Shown: positions 39,098 to 48,748, counted from the stretch's first letter. The stretch: DNA of 64,000 nucleotides from JASHPR01 sp963833885 (GCA_963833885.1 CAWHZU010000019.1:496001-560000); one strand, 5' to 3'. Notes: generated from the letters alone by a model not told the origin. A program made the numbers and translations.

Positions 39098-39952
39098 ATG
39101 AGTACCCTTAGGGCCATGACGGCCGGCGGAGATCCCGCAGCGCTGGGTCAGTTGCTCAGGTCCCGGCGCGAGCGACTTGCGCCCGCCGACGTGGGCTTGT
39201 CTGCGGGCTTGTCTGCGGGGCGCCGCCGGCGCACAGTCGGCCTGCGCCGCGAGGAAGTCGCCCTGCTGGCCAGCATGTCTGCCACCTACTACACGTTCCT
39301 CGAGCAAGGCCGCCCGGTGCGACCTTCGGCGCAGGTCCTGGACGCGCTGGCCTCCGCGCTGCGGATGTCGGCCGCCGAGCGGCGCTACCTGCACGTCCTG
39401 GCCTACGGTCCCGGCAGCAGCAGCGAGCCGGCCTCGTCCGCGTCGGCTCCGCCCGAACGACTCGATCCCGCCGTGGCTGACCTGGTCCAGCGGCTCGAGC
39501 CATTCCCCACCCTGGTCAAGGGCCGCCGCTGGGACGTCCTGGCCGCTAACCCCGCCGCACGCGAGCTATTCGGTGACTGGTCGGCGGGCCCCCCGGGCGA
39601 GCGCAACCTGGTGCGCTGGATGTTCACTACGGACCAGGCCCGGGAGGTCTACCTGGAGTGGGAGCCGGAGGCCCGGGCCATGCTCGGCCGCTTCCGGCTG
39701 TCCGCCGCCCGGTACCCGGACGACCCCGATGTCCGCGCCCTGATCGCCGAGATCCAGCGCGACAGCGAGCACATCAGGGACTGGTGGCCGCGCCACGACG
39801 TCGCCGCCATCGGGGGCAGTGGCTCAAAGAAGCTCCGCCACCCCCGGCTCGGCCCTGCCGAGTACTCCCATGTGGTCCTCCAAGTCGCCGACCACCCGGA
39901 CCAAACCCTGATCACATACTCCCCGGCCACTCCATTGGGGTCAGGCCAGTAA
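39098..39952 (+). CDS. XRE-family regulator with MmyB-like domain
   Basis: 284 residues. The N-terminal HTH has LGQLLRSRRERLAP, GLRREEVALLASMSATYYTFLEQGR, and VLDALASALRMSAAERRYLHVLA. The C-terminal MmyB-like ligand domain has WDVLAANPAARELFGDW, ERNLVRWMFTTDQAREVYLEWE and RHDVAAIGGSGSKKLRHP. Such regulators often control a divergent oxidoreductase or hydrolase gene; here the dienelactone hydrolase gene shares a 60-bp promoter gap. Confidence 0.92.
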   Translation: MSTLRAMTAGGDPAALGQLLRSRRERLAPADVGLSAGLSAGRRRRTVGLRREEVALLASMSATYYTFLEQGRPVRPSAQVLDALASALRMSAAERRYLHVLAYGPGSSSEPASSASAPPERLDPAVADLVQRLEPFPTLVKGRRWDVLAANPAARELFGDWSAGPPGERNLVRWMFTTDQAREVYLEWEPEARAMLGRFRLSAARYPDDPDVRALIAEIQRDSEHIRDWWPRHDVAAIGGSGSKKLRHPRLGPAEYSHVVLQVADHPDQTLITYSPATPLGSGQ

Positions 39953-40001
39953 CTTCCTCTCCATTGGGGTCAAGCCACTCCGTGGCCATGCGCTCATCGC
40001 C

Positions 40002-42440
40002 TCACGCGATGTATGTGGCTGGCTCGCTGGTGTAGGTTCGGCCGCTTGGTGCGGTCCATTCGAACCAGCCTGGTTTGACCTGGGCTAGTTTCCAGCGGGG
40101 TTGCTGTTTGAGCTGGTGGTCTCGTCTGCATGCGCCGCCAAGGTTGCAGCTGCAGGTGAGTCCGCTGTCCTCCCATGGGATCGTGTGGTCCAGGTCGGCG
40201 CGCCAGGCAGGCTGGCCGCAGACCGGGCTGCGGCAGGTGAGGTCGCGGGCGATCACGTACTCACGCAGCCGGGGTGGTGGCCGGTACGCATCCGATGCGG
40301 CGATGTGCGCGCATCCTCCGGCGGCCGCGTCGGCCTCGGCCAGGACCAGCGCCCGTTGCAGCGCCCGGTCCGCGGTCCGCAGCGCGGCGGCGATAATGCG
40401 GTCCGCCGACCCGGTGTTTCCGGGCGGCCCCGTGCCTGACGGCGGCCCGGCACCTCCAGGCGGCCCGGTGCCTGACGGCGGCCTGGCACCTCCAGGCGGC
40501 CCCGTGCTCGGCGGCCCGGCACCTGCAAGCGACCTCGTGGTCGCAGTTAGCCCAGCACCTCCCTTTCGCAGCGCGGTGATGGTGTCCTGGGTGATCGTGA
40601 GCGTGACCCGTCCGGCTGTGCTGGGTCCGGCCAGCGGTCCGTCGCCGGAGGGCGAGCCCCTCGCGGTCGCCCGGCGGAGGCGGCGGATCCGGGCGACCGC
40701 GATGGCGTGGCCATCCGGGTTGACGACGATCACCCGCCACTCAGCCGTCGGGTCGTCCGCGGCGGCCATCGCGAGCTGGCGGGCCTGGGCGGGCGTGATG
40801 GCCCCGATCCTGCCGAGCGTTCCCGGCCGGGCGGCAAGCCCGGCCAGAGTGGCCCAGGGCAGCGTCACATCCAGCAGTCCTGCGGCCGGCGGCGTCCTTT
40901 CAGCGGGGGCGGGCCGGGCCAGCCCCGGCGGCAGGTAGCCGAGCGCTGGCCATGCGGGCACCGGGCCGGTGCCATACGGGTCGTCGTCGGCCTCCCACGG
41001 GTCGAAGGCACCACCGGCCGCGCCTAGCTCGTCGGCGGCTGCGTCCAGGTCATCGGCGGGCAGAGGCTCGTCGGGCGGCGGAGGCAGCTCGTCCGGCGGC
41101 ACGGGCAACTCGCCAGGACCGGTTTCGCCGTCCGGGCTGGGTCCGCGGTGGCGGGGACGCCGGTCGTCGGGGCTGGGTCGGCGGTCAGGGCCGGGGCCGC
41201 GCGCCGGGGGGTGGGGTGCGCCGGGCGGTGCGTCTCCCGCCGGGGCCGTGGGCGGCGGGGTGCCCAGGATCAGGCCGAGGAGCACCTGGGCCCGGTGCAG
41301 GCCCAGGGTGCCCGGCAGCCCGGCCGCCTTGCGCGCTCGGGCCAGCGCATTGATCCTGGCGAGCCCCGACGCGCTCTCAATCTGCGGCAGCTTGTCCGCC
41401 ACCAGCGTCGCGGTCTGGTCATCGTCGGCATACAGCCGCACGTTCGCTCCGCGCTCAGCCTTCTGACGGCGCTCCTCAGCCCCCTCCGGATCAGCGGCGA
41501 TCACCAGATGATGCAACCTGGCACGCAACTCGGCATACGTCTTACGCCGCGCCTCCGGCAACACCTGCGCCTCAACCACCCGCGCTGCCTCTTCGTTCAA
41601 AACGGAGGTGGCCCGCGCGATGATCTGGGCGCGATCCAGATCGATCCACCCGACGGCCAGGGCGGCGCCCGTGCGCGGCAGCCGCCAGGTCAAGGTCAGC
41701 GCCAGGTCCGCCCACGCCTCCGCGCCGTCATGCGACAGCCGCAGCGCCATCTCAACCTGGCCCACCGCATCACGGCACACTCGCGCCGGGCGGCCCTCAG
41801 CACTCACACCAACCCGCTGGTCAGCGGCCGCAGCGCGGGACGTGATCTGGGCAACGGCGGTCAACTCGACCCCATGCACGTGCGCGGCCTGCTTGCGAGC
41901 AGCAATGGCTAGCCCGGTCAGGCCGTTCTCATTCAAAGACGCTGCCCCGCCCGCGGCTACGTTCAGCCACCCGGCCAGCGCCGGCCCTGGCTCCATGTAC
42001 TCGACAGCTAAAGCAGCCAGCTGGGCCGGATCCATAGACGGACCCATCCGCCCGTCCCTCTCGGCTTCCAGTTCCTCCGCAAGCTCGGCGTCCTGGTCCT
42101 CCGGATCGCCATTAAGCATGCCGCTGGCAGCCAGCGCCTCCAGCAGGACCTGCCAATCCAGGCCCGGGACCGCAGCCGCCGGCTGGCCGCCGGGCAGCGC
42201 GTCGGGCGGCACCGGACCCGACAGTTCCTGACCGTCCATCTGGCTGCCCGGCACCCAGGTGAACCGCGAGTCACCGGGGCCGTTCTCGGCCTGCGGCAGA
42301 TCGACCTCCGGCTGTGCTTCCGAGCTTTGCGCTTCTGGACCCTGCGCTTCCGGGCCTTGCGCTTCCGGGCCTTGCGCTTCCGGACCCTGCGCTTCCGGGC
42401 CTTGAGGTTCCGGGCCGGGTTCTGGCGTGGCGTCGGGCAT
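40002..42440 (-). CDS. DUF222/HNH endonuclease domain protein (13E12-type)
   Basis: 812 residues. DUF222 occupies roughly 150-400 (GRPARVCRDAVGQVEMALRL, WIDLDRAQIIARATSVLNE, VLPEARRKTYAELRARLHHL). An HNH nuclease motif closes the protein (CRSPVCGQPAWRADLDHTIP, then C-x-C-N-L and CRRDHQLKQQPRW). The N-terminus has six QGPEA-type units from a 15-nt repeat, and a Gly/Pro/Thr repeat lies before the HNH. These proteins are multicopy in actinobacteria and their biological role is unclear. A strong GGAGGAGGTG ribosome site precedes ATG 42440. No terminal repeats or transposase were seen. Confidence 0.9.
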   Translation of the reverse strand: MPDATPEPGPEPQGPEAQGPEAQGPEAQGPEAQGPEAQSSEAQPEVDLPQAENGPGDSRFTWVPGSQMDGQELSGPVPPDALPGGQPAAAVPGLDWQVLLEALAASGMLNGDPEDQDAELAEELEAERDGRMGPSMDPAQLAALAVEYMEPGPALAGWLNVAAGGAASLNENGLTGLAIAARKQAAHVHGVELTAVAQITSRAAAADQRVGVSAEGRPARVCRDAVGQVEMALRLSHDGAEAWADLALTLTWRLPRTGAALAVGWIDLDRAQIIARATSVLNEEAARVVEAQVLPEARRKTYAELRARLHHLVIAADPEGAEERRQKAERGANVRLYADDDQTATLVADKLPQIESASGLARINALARARKAAGLPGTLGLHRAQVLLGLILGTPPPTAPAGDAPPGAPHPPARGPGPDRRPSPDDRRPRHRGPSPDGETGPGELPVPPDELPPPPDEPLPADDLDAAADELGAAGGAFDPWEADDDPYGTGPVPAWPALGYLPPGLARPAPAERTPPAAGLLDVTLPWATLAGLAARPGTLGRIGAITPAQARQLAMAAADDPTAEWRVIVVNPDGHAIAVARIRRLRRATARGSPSGDGPLAGPSTAGRVTLTITQDTITALRKGGAGLTATTRSLAGAGPPSTGPPGGARPPSGTGPPGGAGPPSGTGPPGNTGSADRIIAAALRTADRALQRALVLAEADAAAGGCAHIAASDAYRPPPRLREYVIARDLTCRSPVCGQPAWRADLDHTIPWEDSGLTCSCNLGGACRRDHQLKQQPRWKLAQVKPGWFEWTAPSGRTYTSEPATYIA
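42316..42405. repeat. 15-nt tandem repeat, six copies
   Basis: Six GCTTCCGGGCCTTGC-type units encode a QGPEA repeat at the N-terminus of the DUF222/HNH protein. Confidence 0.92.
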
Positions 42441-42836
42441 CGGGGTTCACCTCCTCCCCTGGGTACACAGGCAGCGTTGCTTCAATGACAACGCTATCGG
42501 CCGGTACCGACAAAATGACCGACTTCAGAGCTGCGTGAGAAAATTGGTCGAAAAAAAATTCTACTTTGTCGATTCAAGCACTCCGCGATCATGACGATCC
42601 GAGGCTCCACCTGGCCTCCTCCACGGGCGACTGGAGCGAGGTTCAGGTTTCCTCAGGCCTCCACCTCACTCCGCAGCCATGAGGGCCGAGAGTGCCGCGG
42701 GGCATAGGTCGGCACGCGGTGCGCGCGAAGCCGCACGATCTGCGCCCGTCAACTGCTCTGGTCCGGCAAGCTGCCGGGGGACCGAGGTCCCCCGGCAGCT
42801 TGCGTCGCGGCGAGCGTTAGGCCGTCGTGACTAGCG
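42441..42836. other. 396-bp intergenic region
   Basis: No gene is seen. The left part is the DUF222 gene leader. 42540-42580 is an AT-rich tract with an A8 run, probably promoter DNA for that gene. The right end holds the strong hairpin terminator described separately. Confidence 0.6.
42766..42803 (-). terminator. Long perfect hairpin terminator
   Basis: GCAAGCTGCCGGGGGACC (42766-42783) is exactly complementary to 42786-42803, leaving almost no loop. It lies 33 nt past the beta-propeller gene stop. No U-tract, but the stem strength makes a terminator (or two-way barrier) likely. Confidence 0.8.
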
Positions 42837-44075
42837 TTATGCCTTGGCGAATGCTATTCCGAGTGGTGCGCCGTCCAGCGTGGCGGTGTTCGCCGGCGGC
42901 GGCGCAACGCCTGTCGCGCCGCTGATCGTGCCGACCACGGTGTTGGTCGCCGGGTTGATGACCGTGACGTCGCCGTCCAGGATGCTGCCGACCCAGACCT
43001 GCGAGCCGTCCGGCGTTATGGCGATGGAGCCAGGCAGCTCGCCGACCGTTACGCTCGCGGCCGCACGGCCAGTTGCCGTGTTGACCGCCATCACCGAGTC
43101 GGAGTTCATGTCGGTCACGTACGCGGTGCTGCCGTCGGGCGTGACGGCTACCGCGTACGGCTCGGCACCGGCCGGGATGTCGGCGATGACGCGATCACTC
43201 GCGGCGCTGATCACCACGAGCTGGTTGGCTGATGGGCTGGTCACGTACACCGTCCTGCCATTCGGGCTGACCGCGAGGCCCTGCGCCCCCCTCGGGATAT
43301 TGACCGAGGCAATGACACGGGCGGTGGCGGTGTCGATCACGTCGACGCCATTCTCGGTGGTGACGTACGCGCGGGTGCCGTCCGGGCTGAACGCGACCTG
43401 GCGGGGGGCCGTGCCGACCGTGATATCGCCGGTCACGGCGTCCGTTGCGGCGTTGATAACCGCGACCTGGTCCGAGCCACCCGGCCCGGTGTCGCCGCCG
43501 GTCAGGGTCGCGTAGACGGTGCCGCCGTCGGGTGAGGTGGCCACGTCCTGCGGGTAGGCACCGACCTCGATCGGAGTCCCTTCCTTTCCGGTGGCGACGT
43601 TTACCGGGATCACGTCGTACTGACCCGTCTCGGCGATAAAGACCCGCGAGTTGTCCGGCGTGACCGCCACGCCCTCGGGCGAGTCGGCGCTGTAGCCGCC
43701 GAGGATCGTGCCAGTGGAAACGTCGACCTGAAGCACCTCGTCGCCGCCCGCGGCCGCCACATAGGCGTCGTAGTCGCCGGTCGTGGCCGGGATGCTCTGG
43801 CCGGCCGCCGGGTGGAAGCGGACGGCAGAGGAGCCGCTGGCCTGATACTTGATGCTGCTCTGCGGCGCGTTGGCAACCTTCGTCCCGTGGGTCACGCCGA
43901 AGCTGCCCGCGATGCCGAAGGCGGCGGTCGGCGCGCCGAGGACAACCACGGCAATGCCGGCCGCCCAGAACACTCTGATGAGCCGCCGCCGCGACCTGCT
44001 CCTGGTGGCCGTCGGCGTCGCCGCGTCCGTCTGGTCGGTGCTGGCCGGGACCGGGCTGGCTGAATTTGCAGACAC
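42837..44075 (-). CDS. YVTN-type beta-propeller protein, membrane-anchored
   Basis: 412 residues. A basic N-terminus (RSRSRRRLIRVFWAAG) leads into one membrane segment (about 33-55), so the protein is anchored or secreted. The rest is a seven-bladed propeller with blades marked GVAVTPDNSRVFIAE, DVATSPDGGTVYATL, QVAFSPDGTRAYVTT, GLAVSPNGRTVYVTS, AVAVTPDGSTAYVTD and SIAITPDGSQVWVGS. GTG 44075 follows GAGAGGAGAACC. It lies 25 nt after the exported phosphoesterase gene and probably shares its transcript. Ligand unknown. Confidence 0.92.
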   Translation of the reverse strand: MSANSASPVPASTDQTDAATPTATRSRSRRRLIRVFWAAGIAVVVLGAPTAAFGIAGSFGVTHGTKVANAPQSSIKYQASGSSAVRFHPAAGQSIPATTGDYDAYVAAAGGDEVLQVDVSTGTILGGYSADSPEGVAVTPDNSRVFIAETGQYDVIPVNVATGKEGTPIEVGAYPQDVATSPDGGTVYATLTGGDTGPGGSDQVAVINAATDAVTGDITVGTAPRQVAFSPDGTRAYVTTENGVDVIDTATARVIASVNIPRGAQGLAVSPNGRTVYVTSPSANQLVVISAASDRVIADIPAGAEPYAVAVTPDGSTAYVTDMNSDSVMAVNTATGRAAASVTVGELPGSIAITPDGSQVWVGSILDGDVTVINPATNTVVGTISGATGVAPPPANTATLDGAPLGIAFAKA

Positions 44076-44100
44076 GTAGGTTCTCCTCTCGCCCGAACCG

Positions 44101-45597
44101 TCAGCTCTCACGGGTGGTGTTGCGGGGCCGGGGACGCGGGCCCGTCTGCTGCACGGGCGGGGTCTGGCTGGCGCCGGGGAACGTCGGCTCCGGCAAGTTG
44201 TTGACGTTGTGCACGGCCTGCGCCAGCGTGCGCTTGGTGCCGGGCAGGCTCCGCACGGCGCTGGGGAACTGCGGGAACCCGAATGCCGAGACCAGGTTCC
44301 CGAACGTGGCCCGGCGCCACGGCGTGATGTTGGGGATCGTCACGCCGGTGAGCAGCTCGAGGAACTGCAGCGACGACGTATGGTCAAAGGTCTCGCTGGC
44401 GATCCAGCCGCCCTGGGTCCACGGCGAGACGATGAGGCACGGCACCCGGAACCCGCCGCCGATCGGCCAGCTGGGGTTTCCGGGAACGGTGATGAACTCG
44501 TTCGCCGTGCCGGGTGGCGGAGTGGGCGGCACGACGTGGTCGAACAGCCCGTCGTTCTCGTCGTAGTTGAGGATGAACACCGTCTTGGCCCACACGTCCG
44601 GGTTGGCGGCGATCGCGTCGATCTTGCTGGCGACGAAGTCAGCGCCGGCGGCCGGTGTGTAGTCCGGGTGCTCGGACTGGTAGCTGGTAGGTATCAGCCA
44701 GGACACAGTGGGCAGCCGGTCGTGCATGGCATCCCACTCGAACTGGCCAGGCGAGAAGGTGCGCATCCCGCTCTGGAACAGCGTTGAGTTCACCGGCGCG
44801 CTCTGGAAGCTCTTGAACATCTCCAGCAGGTTGGTCGCGTAGTTGTCGACCTCCTGGTAGATCTGCCAGCTCACACCGGCGCCGGTCAGCGCCTCCGGGT
44901 ACGTCTTCCACTCGTACGGGACGGGATCGACGTTGCTGGTGATCGGGCCGCCGGCGACGCCTTGCGGGTCGATCGAGGCGCTCCAGTGGTACAGCCGGTT
45001 CGGCCAGGTCGGGCCCAGCACCGAGCAGTGGTAGTGGTCGCAGATGGTGAAGTTCTCGGCCAGCGCCCACTGGAACGGGATGTCTTCGGCCGTGTAGTAG
45101 CCCATGGTGTAGGGGCCGTTGTTGCCGTTCGCCGCCAGGTGGGCCGTGACGAAGCCGTCCATCGCCCCGTTGTCCCAGGACAAGTGCTGGTAGTTCCAGG
45201 CGTGGCTGGTGGACGGGATGGCCTGCGCGCTGGTGGTCAGCGTGTTCAGCCGGAACGGCAGCAGATAGCCGTCCGGGTTCGTGTACTCGGTCGGATCGGC
45301 GGCCGGAGGGGTGGTCGGGGTGGGCTGGTACCACACCGGCTTGCCGTCGGGCAGCGTGATGGCCTTGGGGTCGGAGAAGCCCGCGACGCCGGGAAGCATG
45401 CCGAAGTAGTGGTCGAAGGACCTGTTCTCCTGCATCAGGATCACGACGTGCTTGATGTCGCTGAGCCGGCCCGAGCCGCGCGGCGGCCCGGATGCGAGTG
45501 CCTTGCGGACATTCGGCGGCAGGAATTCGGCGGCGAAAGCCGCGGTGGCCGCCGCCCCTGCGCTGGTCAGGAGGCGGCGTCTGGTGAGTTCGGGCAT
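44101..45597 (-). CDS. Tat-exported phosphoesterase (phospholipase C/acid phosphatase family)
   Basis: 498 residues. The N-terminus has a twin-arginine signal (TRRRLLTSAGAAATAAFAAE). The catalytic start is IKHVVILMQENRSFDHYFGMLPG, the family hallmark (metal-binding E-N-R-S-F-D-H-Y-F). Further conserved parts are GPTWPNRLYHWSA, WLIPTSYQSEHPDYTPAAG, VFILNYDENDGLFDHVVPP and RVPCLIVSPWT. It is probably secreted and hydrolyses phospholipids or phosphomonoesters. ATG 45597 has GGAGCAGG upstream. An AT-rich palindrome lies about 105 nt upstream; PHO-type regulation is plausible but no clear PHO box was found. Confidence 0.93.
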   Translation of the reverse strand: MPELTRRRLLTSAGAAATAAFAAEFLPPNVRKALASGPPRGSGRLSDIKHVVILMQENRSFDHYFGMLPGVAGFSDPKAITLPDGKPVWYQPTPTTPPAADPTEYTNPDGYLLPFRLNTLTTSAQAIPSTSHAWNYQHLSWDNGAMDGFVTAHLAANGNNGPYTMGYYTAEDIPFQWALAENFTICDHYHCSVLGPTWPNRLYHWSASIDPQGVAGGPITSNVDPVPYEWKTYPEALTGAGVSWQIYQEVDNYATNLLEMFKSFQSAPVNSTLFQSGMRTFSPGQFEWDAMHDRLPTVSWLIPTSYQSEHPDYTPAAGADFVASKIDAIAANPDVWAKTVFILNYDENDGLFDHVVPPTPPPGTANEFITVPGNPSWPIGGGFRVPCLIVSPWTQGGWIASETFDHTSSLQFLELLTGVTIPNITPWRRATFGNLVSAFGFPQFPSAVRSLPGTKRTLAQAVHNVNNLPEPTFPGASQTPPVQQTGPRPRPRNTTRES

Positions 45598-45701
45598 AGG
45601 CCTGCTCCGTCCGGGAGTGCCGGTAACTGCAACCAGCACGATCCAGCCGGACCAGGGCCGCGCTAAGCCCACCATTTCGTTAATAGACGGGAATGACTCG
45701 A

Positions 45702-45717
45702 TGAATATTTACATTCA
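45702..45717. promoter_or_regulatory. AT-rich palindrome upstream of the phosphoesterase gene
   Basis: TGAATATTTACATTCA has perfect 5-bp arms (TGAAT/ATTCA) around six A/T-rich bases, 105 nt before the start codon in an otherwise GC-rich genome. Possible regulator site or part of the promoter. Confidence 0.45.
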
Positions 45718-45793
45718 CGACGAATCACCAAATATCATCGCCGAGCCATGATTGGCTTACCGGCCATTTCGCCGCGCGGGGACGCCGCGCGGG

Positions 45794-47227
45794 TCAGGCG
45801 GTGCGGCGCAGCAGCGCGATGAAGATCGCGTCGGTGCCGTGCCGGTGCGGCCAGAACTGCGCGAACTCGGGGTGCGGGTCCGGACAGCGCAAGCCGGGCA
45901 CCTCGGGAAGCACGGCGGGCGCGTCGAGCACCTCGGCGTCGTCGCGCCCGGCGAGCACGGACGTCACGACGTCGCGGGTCTCCGCCAGGTGCGGGGAGCA
46001 CGTGACATAGGCCACGACGCCGCCGGGCCGGGCCGAGTCGAGCGCCGCGGCCAGCAGGGCGCGCTGCACCGGGCCTAGCGCCGTGATGTCCGCTGGCGAG
46101 CGGCGCCAGCGGGCCTCGGCCCTGCGGCGCAGCGCACCGAGCCCCGAGCACGGGACGTCGGCGAGGACCCGGTCGAACGCCCCGAGCCGCCACGCCGGAG
46201 CGGTCCCGTCGGCCGCCACCACCGCGGCGCCACGGGGCGCCCCGGCCCCGGCCAGGGAGCTCCGCAGCAGCCCGGCACGGTGCAGGCGCAGATCGGCGGC
46301 GAGCAGGCGGGCCTCGCCGGCGGAGGCAAGCCCGGCGAGTAGCCGCGCCTTGCCGCCCGGTCCAGCGCACATGTCGAGCCACCGCGCACCGGCCGGCCCG
46401 GCGTCACCGGCGACATCAGCCCGGGCCAGCGCGAGCGCAGCAAGCTGGCTGGCCTCGTCCTGCACCGCCGCCCGCCCCTGCGCCACCGCCGCGATCTGCG
46501 CGGGATCTCCCTCGGCGAGCACCGCGGCGAACGGCGACCACTGGCCGGGCGTGGCCCCGGCCGCGACGAGCTCGGCAGGGTCGGCGAGCCCTGGTACGGC
46601 ACACAACGTGACCCGCGGGCGCTCGCCGTCCGCGGCCAGGACGGCCTCGGTCTCGGCGAGCCCGCTGGCCGGGTCCTCGCCCAGCGCCTCGCTCAGCGCG
46701 TCGACGATCCAGCGCGGATGGCTGTAGGCGACCGACAGATGTCCGGTGAGGTCGTCGTCGCGGCCCGGTGCGGCGATCTCCAGCCACGCCGCGAAGTCCC
46801 TGGTGGCGACCTTGCGCAGCACCGCGTTGACGAACCCGGCCGGCCGCGGGCCCGCGACGTCCTTGGCCAGGTCCACCGACGTGGCGACCGCGGCGTGGGC
46901 GCCGATCCTGGTGGCCAGCAGCTGGTGCGCGCCCAGCCGGAGCACCTGGCGCAGCGGCGGGTCGATCCGGTCCAGGTCCCGGTCGCTGCAGACGGCGAGG
47001 ATGGCGTCGTAGCTGCCCTGACCGCGCAGCGTGCCGTAGGCCAGCTCGGTGGCGAGCGCCGCATCCCGTCCGGTCAGCCCACTGTCCCGGAGCAGCGTCG
47101 GCAGCAGCAAGTTGACATAGGCGTCCCGGTCAGAAACCGCGCATAGGGCCTTGTACGCGACGGTCCGTGCCGGATCGGCCCGGCGTCGCGCCGGCCTGGC
47201 CGGGTGGGTCAGGGCACGGGGTGGCAT
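45794..47227 (-). CDS. rsmB: 16S rRNA (cytosine-C5) methyltransferase
   Basis: Methylates C967 of 16S rRNA. 477 residues: N-terminal NusB-like RNA-binding domain (RTVAYKALCAVSDRDAYVNLLLP, ATELAYGTLR, PAGFVNAVLRKVA), then the SAM-binding Rossmann domain (WLDMCAGPGGKARLLAGLA), motif IV DVPCSGLGAL and motif VI TCSPH with the nucleophilic Cys. ATG 47227 starts 1 nt after the fmt stop. Part of the conserved def-fmt-rsmB unit. Confidence 0.94.
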   Translation of the reverse strand: MPPRALTHPARPARRRADPARTVAYKALCAVSDRDAYVNLLLPTLLRDSGLTGRDAALATELAYGTLRGQGSYDAILAVCSDRDLDRIDPPLRQVLRLGAHQLLATRIGAHAAVATSVDLAKDVAGPRPAGFVNAVLRKVATRDFAAWLEIAAPGRDDDLTGHLSVAYSHPRWIVDALSEALGEDPASGLAETEAVLAADGERPRVTLCAVPGLADPAELVAAGATPGQWSPFAAVLAEGDPAQIAAVAQGRAAVQDEASQLAALALARADVAGDAGPAGARWLDMCAGPGGKARLLAGLASAGEARLLAADLRLHRAGLLRSSLAGAGAPRGAAVVAADGTAPAWRLGAFDRVLADVPCSGLGALRRRAEARWRRSPADITALGPVQRALLAAALDSARPGGVVAYVTCSPHLAETRDVVTSVLAGRDDAEVLDAPAVLPEVPGLRCPDPHPEFAQFWPHRHGTDAIFIALLRRTA

Positions 47228-47228
47228 G

Positions 47229-48161
47229 TCAGCCGAGCACCGCACCGGACGGGCCGGGGCGCAGCCCGCGCAGCCAGTCGGCGGCCGGCATCCGGCGCTT
47301 GCCGTGTGCCTGCACGTCGCCGAGCTGGACCGGCTGGGTCCCGGTGCCGACCAGTGCCGCCGATCCACTGACCCGCAGCTCGCCGGGGGCCAGGTCCTGA
47401 TCGCCGCCGCCGATACCGGCGAACGGCCACAGCTTGACCCTGGTGCCGTCGAGCACCGTCCATGCGCCCGGCGCCGGGGTGCACGCCCTGACCAGGCGGC
47501 CGATCGCCACGGCCGGGTCGCCCCAGCGCACCCGCGCGTCCTCCGCGTTGATCTTGGGCGCGAGGCTCACCCCGTCGGCGGGCTGCTCGCGCGCCACCAG
47601 CTGGCCGGACTCGATGCCGTCGAGCGTGGCAACCAGCAACTCCGCCCCGGACACCGCCAGCCGGTCGAGCAGCTCGCCGGCTGTCTCGTCCGACCGGATC
47701 GGCTCGGTCACCACGCCGAACACCGGGCCCGCGTCGAGCGCAGCGACGATGCGGAACGTGGTGGCGCCGGTGACATCGTCGCCGTGCAGAATCGCATGCT
47801 GCACCGGCGCCGCGCCGCGCCACGCGGGCAGGAGGGAAAAGTGCAGGTTGACCCAGCCGTGAGGCGGGACGTCCAGAGCCCGCTGCGGGATCAGCGCGCC
47901 GTACGCGGTGACCGGGCAGCAGTCGGGCGCGATCTGCCGCAGCCGGTCGAGGAACTCAGGGTCGCCGGGCTTAGCGGGCTTGAGCACCTCGAGACCCGCC
48001 GCCTCGCCGCGCTGCGCCACTGGGCTCGGGGCCAGCCGTAGCCCGCGGCCGGCCGGCGCGTCCGGCCTTGTGACCACGGCAGCGACCTCATGCCCGGACT
48101 TGAGCAGCGCATCCAGCGAAGGCACCGCGGTGGCCGGGGTGCCCACGAAGACGAGTCGCAT
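47229..48161 (-). CDS. fmt: Methionyl-tRNA formyltransferase
   Basis: Formylates initiator Met-tRNA with 10-formyl-THF. 310 residues: MRLVFVGTPATAVPSLDALLKSG at the N-terminus, the substrate loop NLHFSLLPAWRGAAPVQ, then GDDVTGATTFRI; the C-terminal OB-fold contains RLVRACTPAPGAWT. ATG 48161 begins 4 nt after the def stop. def-fmt-rsmB follow one another with gaps of only 1-4 nt. Confidence 0.96.
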   Translation of the reverse strand: MRLVFVGTPATAVPSLDALLKSGHEVAAVVTRPDAPAGRGLRLAPSPVAQRGEAAGLEVLKPAKPGDPEFLDRLRQIAPDCCPVTAYGALIPQRALDVPPHGWVNLHFSLLPAWRGAAPVQHAILHGDDVTGATTFRIVAALDAGPVFGVVTEPIRSDETAGELLDRLAVSGAELLVATLDGIESGQLVAREQPADGVSLAPKINAEDARVRWGDPAVAIGRLVRACTPAPGAWTVLDGTRVKLWPFAGIGGGDQDLAPGELRVSGSAALVGTGTQPVQLGDVQAHGKRRMPAADWLRGLRPGPSGAVLG

Positions 48162-48165
48162 CCTT

Positions 48166-48711
48166 CTAGTAGGCCTCTCCGCGGGTCGCGTGCGGCGACG
48201 CACGCACGACCGGGACCGGCTCGCCGAACCATTCCGCGGCGCGGATCTCCTTCATCGCCAGCTTGCGCTGCGCCGGGTCGAGCCGGTCGATGAACAGGAT
48301 GCCGTCCAGATGATCGGTCTCATGCTGCACGCAGCGGGCGAGCTGCCCGGCTCCCTGCACCATGACCGGCTCGCCGTGCATGTCGAAACCCGTGGCCACA
48401 ACGCCGTGAGCGCGCGGCGTCGGGTACTGCAGGCCGGGGAAGGACAGGCATCCCTCCTCGTCGGTCTCCTCATCGTCGGACAGCTTCAGCACCGGGTTGA
48501 TCAGGTGACCGATCACGTCGTCGACGTTGTAGGTGAAGACCCGAAGGCCGACACCGATCTGCGGCGCGGCCAGGCCGAGCCCGGGCGCCTCCAGCATCGT
48601 GTCGGTCAGGTCCTTGACCAGGCGGCGCAGTTCGGCGTCGAAATCACGGACTGGCTCGGCCGGCGTACGCAGCACCGGATCGCCGAACAGACGTATCGAC
48701 TTGACGCTCAC
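48166..48711 (-). CDS. def: Peptide deformylase
   Basis: Removes N-formyl groups from new proteins. 181 residues with motif 1 GLGLAAPQIG (45-54), motif 2 EEGCLSFPG (metal Cys88), and motif 3 QHETDHLDG (His130, His134). The C-terminal tail is longer than in E. coli, as in other actinobacterial enzymes. GTG start at 48711. Confidence 0.96.
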   Translation of the reverse strand: MSVKSIRLFGDPVLRTPAEPVRDFDAELRRLVKDLTDTMLEAPGLGLAAPQIGVGLRVFTYNVDDVIGHLINPVLKLSDDEETDEEGCLSFPGLQYPTPRAHGVVATGFDMHGEPVMVQGAGQLARCVQHETDHLDGILFIDRLDPAQRKLAMKEIRAAEWFGEPVPVVRASPHATRGEAY

Positions 48712-48748
48712 CTGATTCCTCCCGGTCCCGCGGCTCCGTGGCGCACGC

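Noticed and set aside
40002..42440. Mobile element (13E12-type REP or group II intron-like)
   Set aside because: DUF222/HNH proteins are multicopy, but no terminal repeats, target duplications, integrase or reverse transcriptase are seen.
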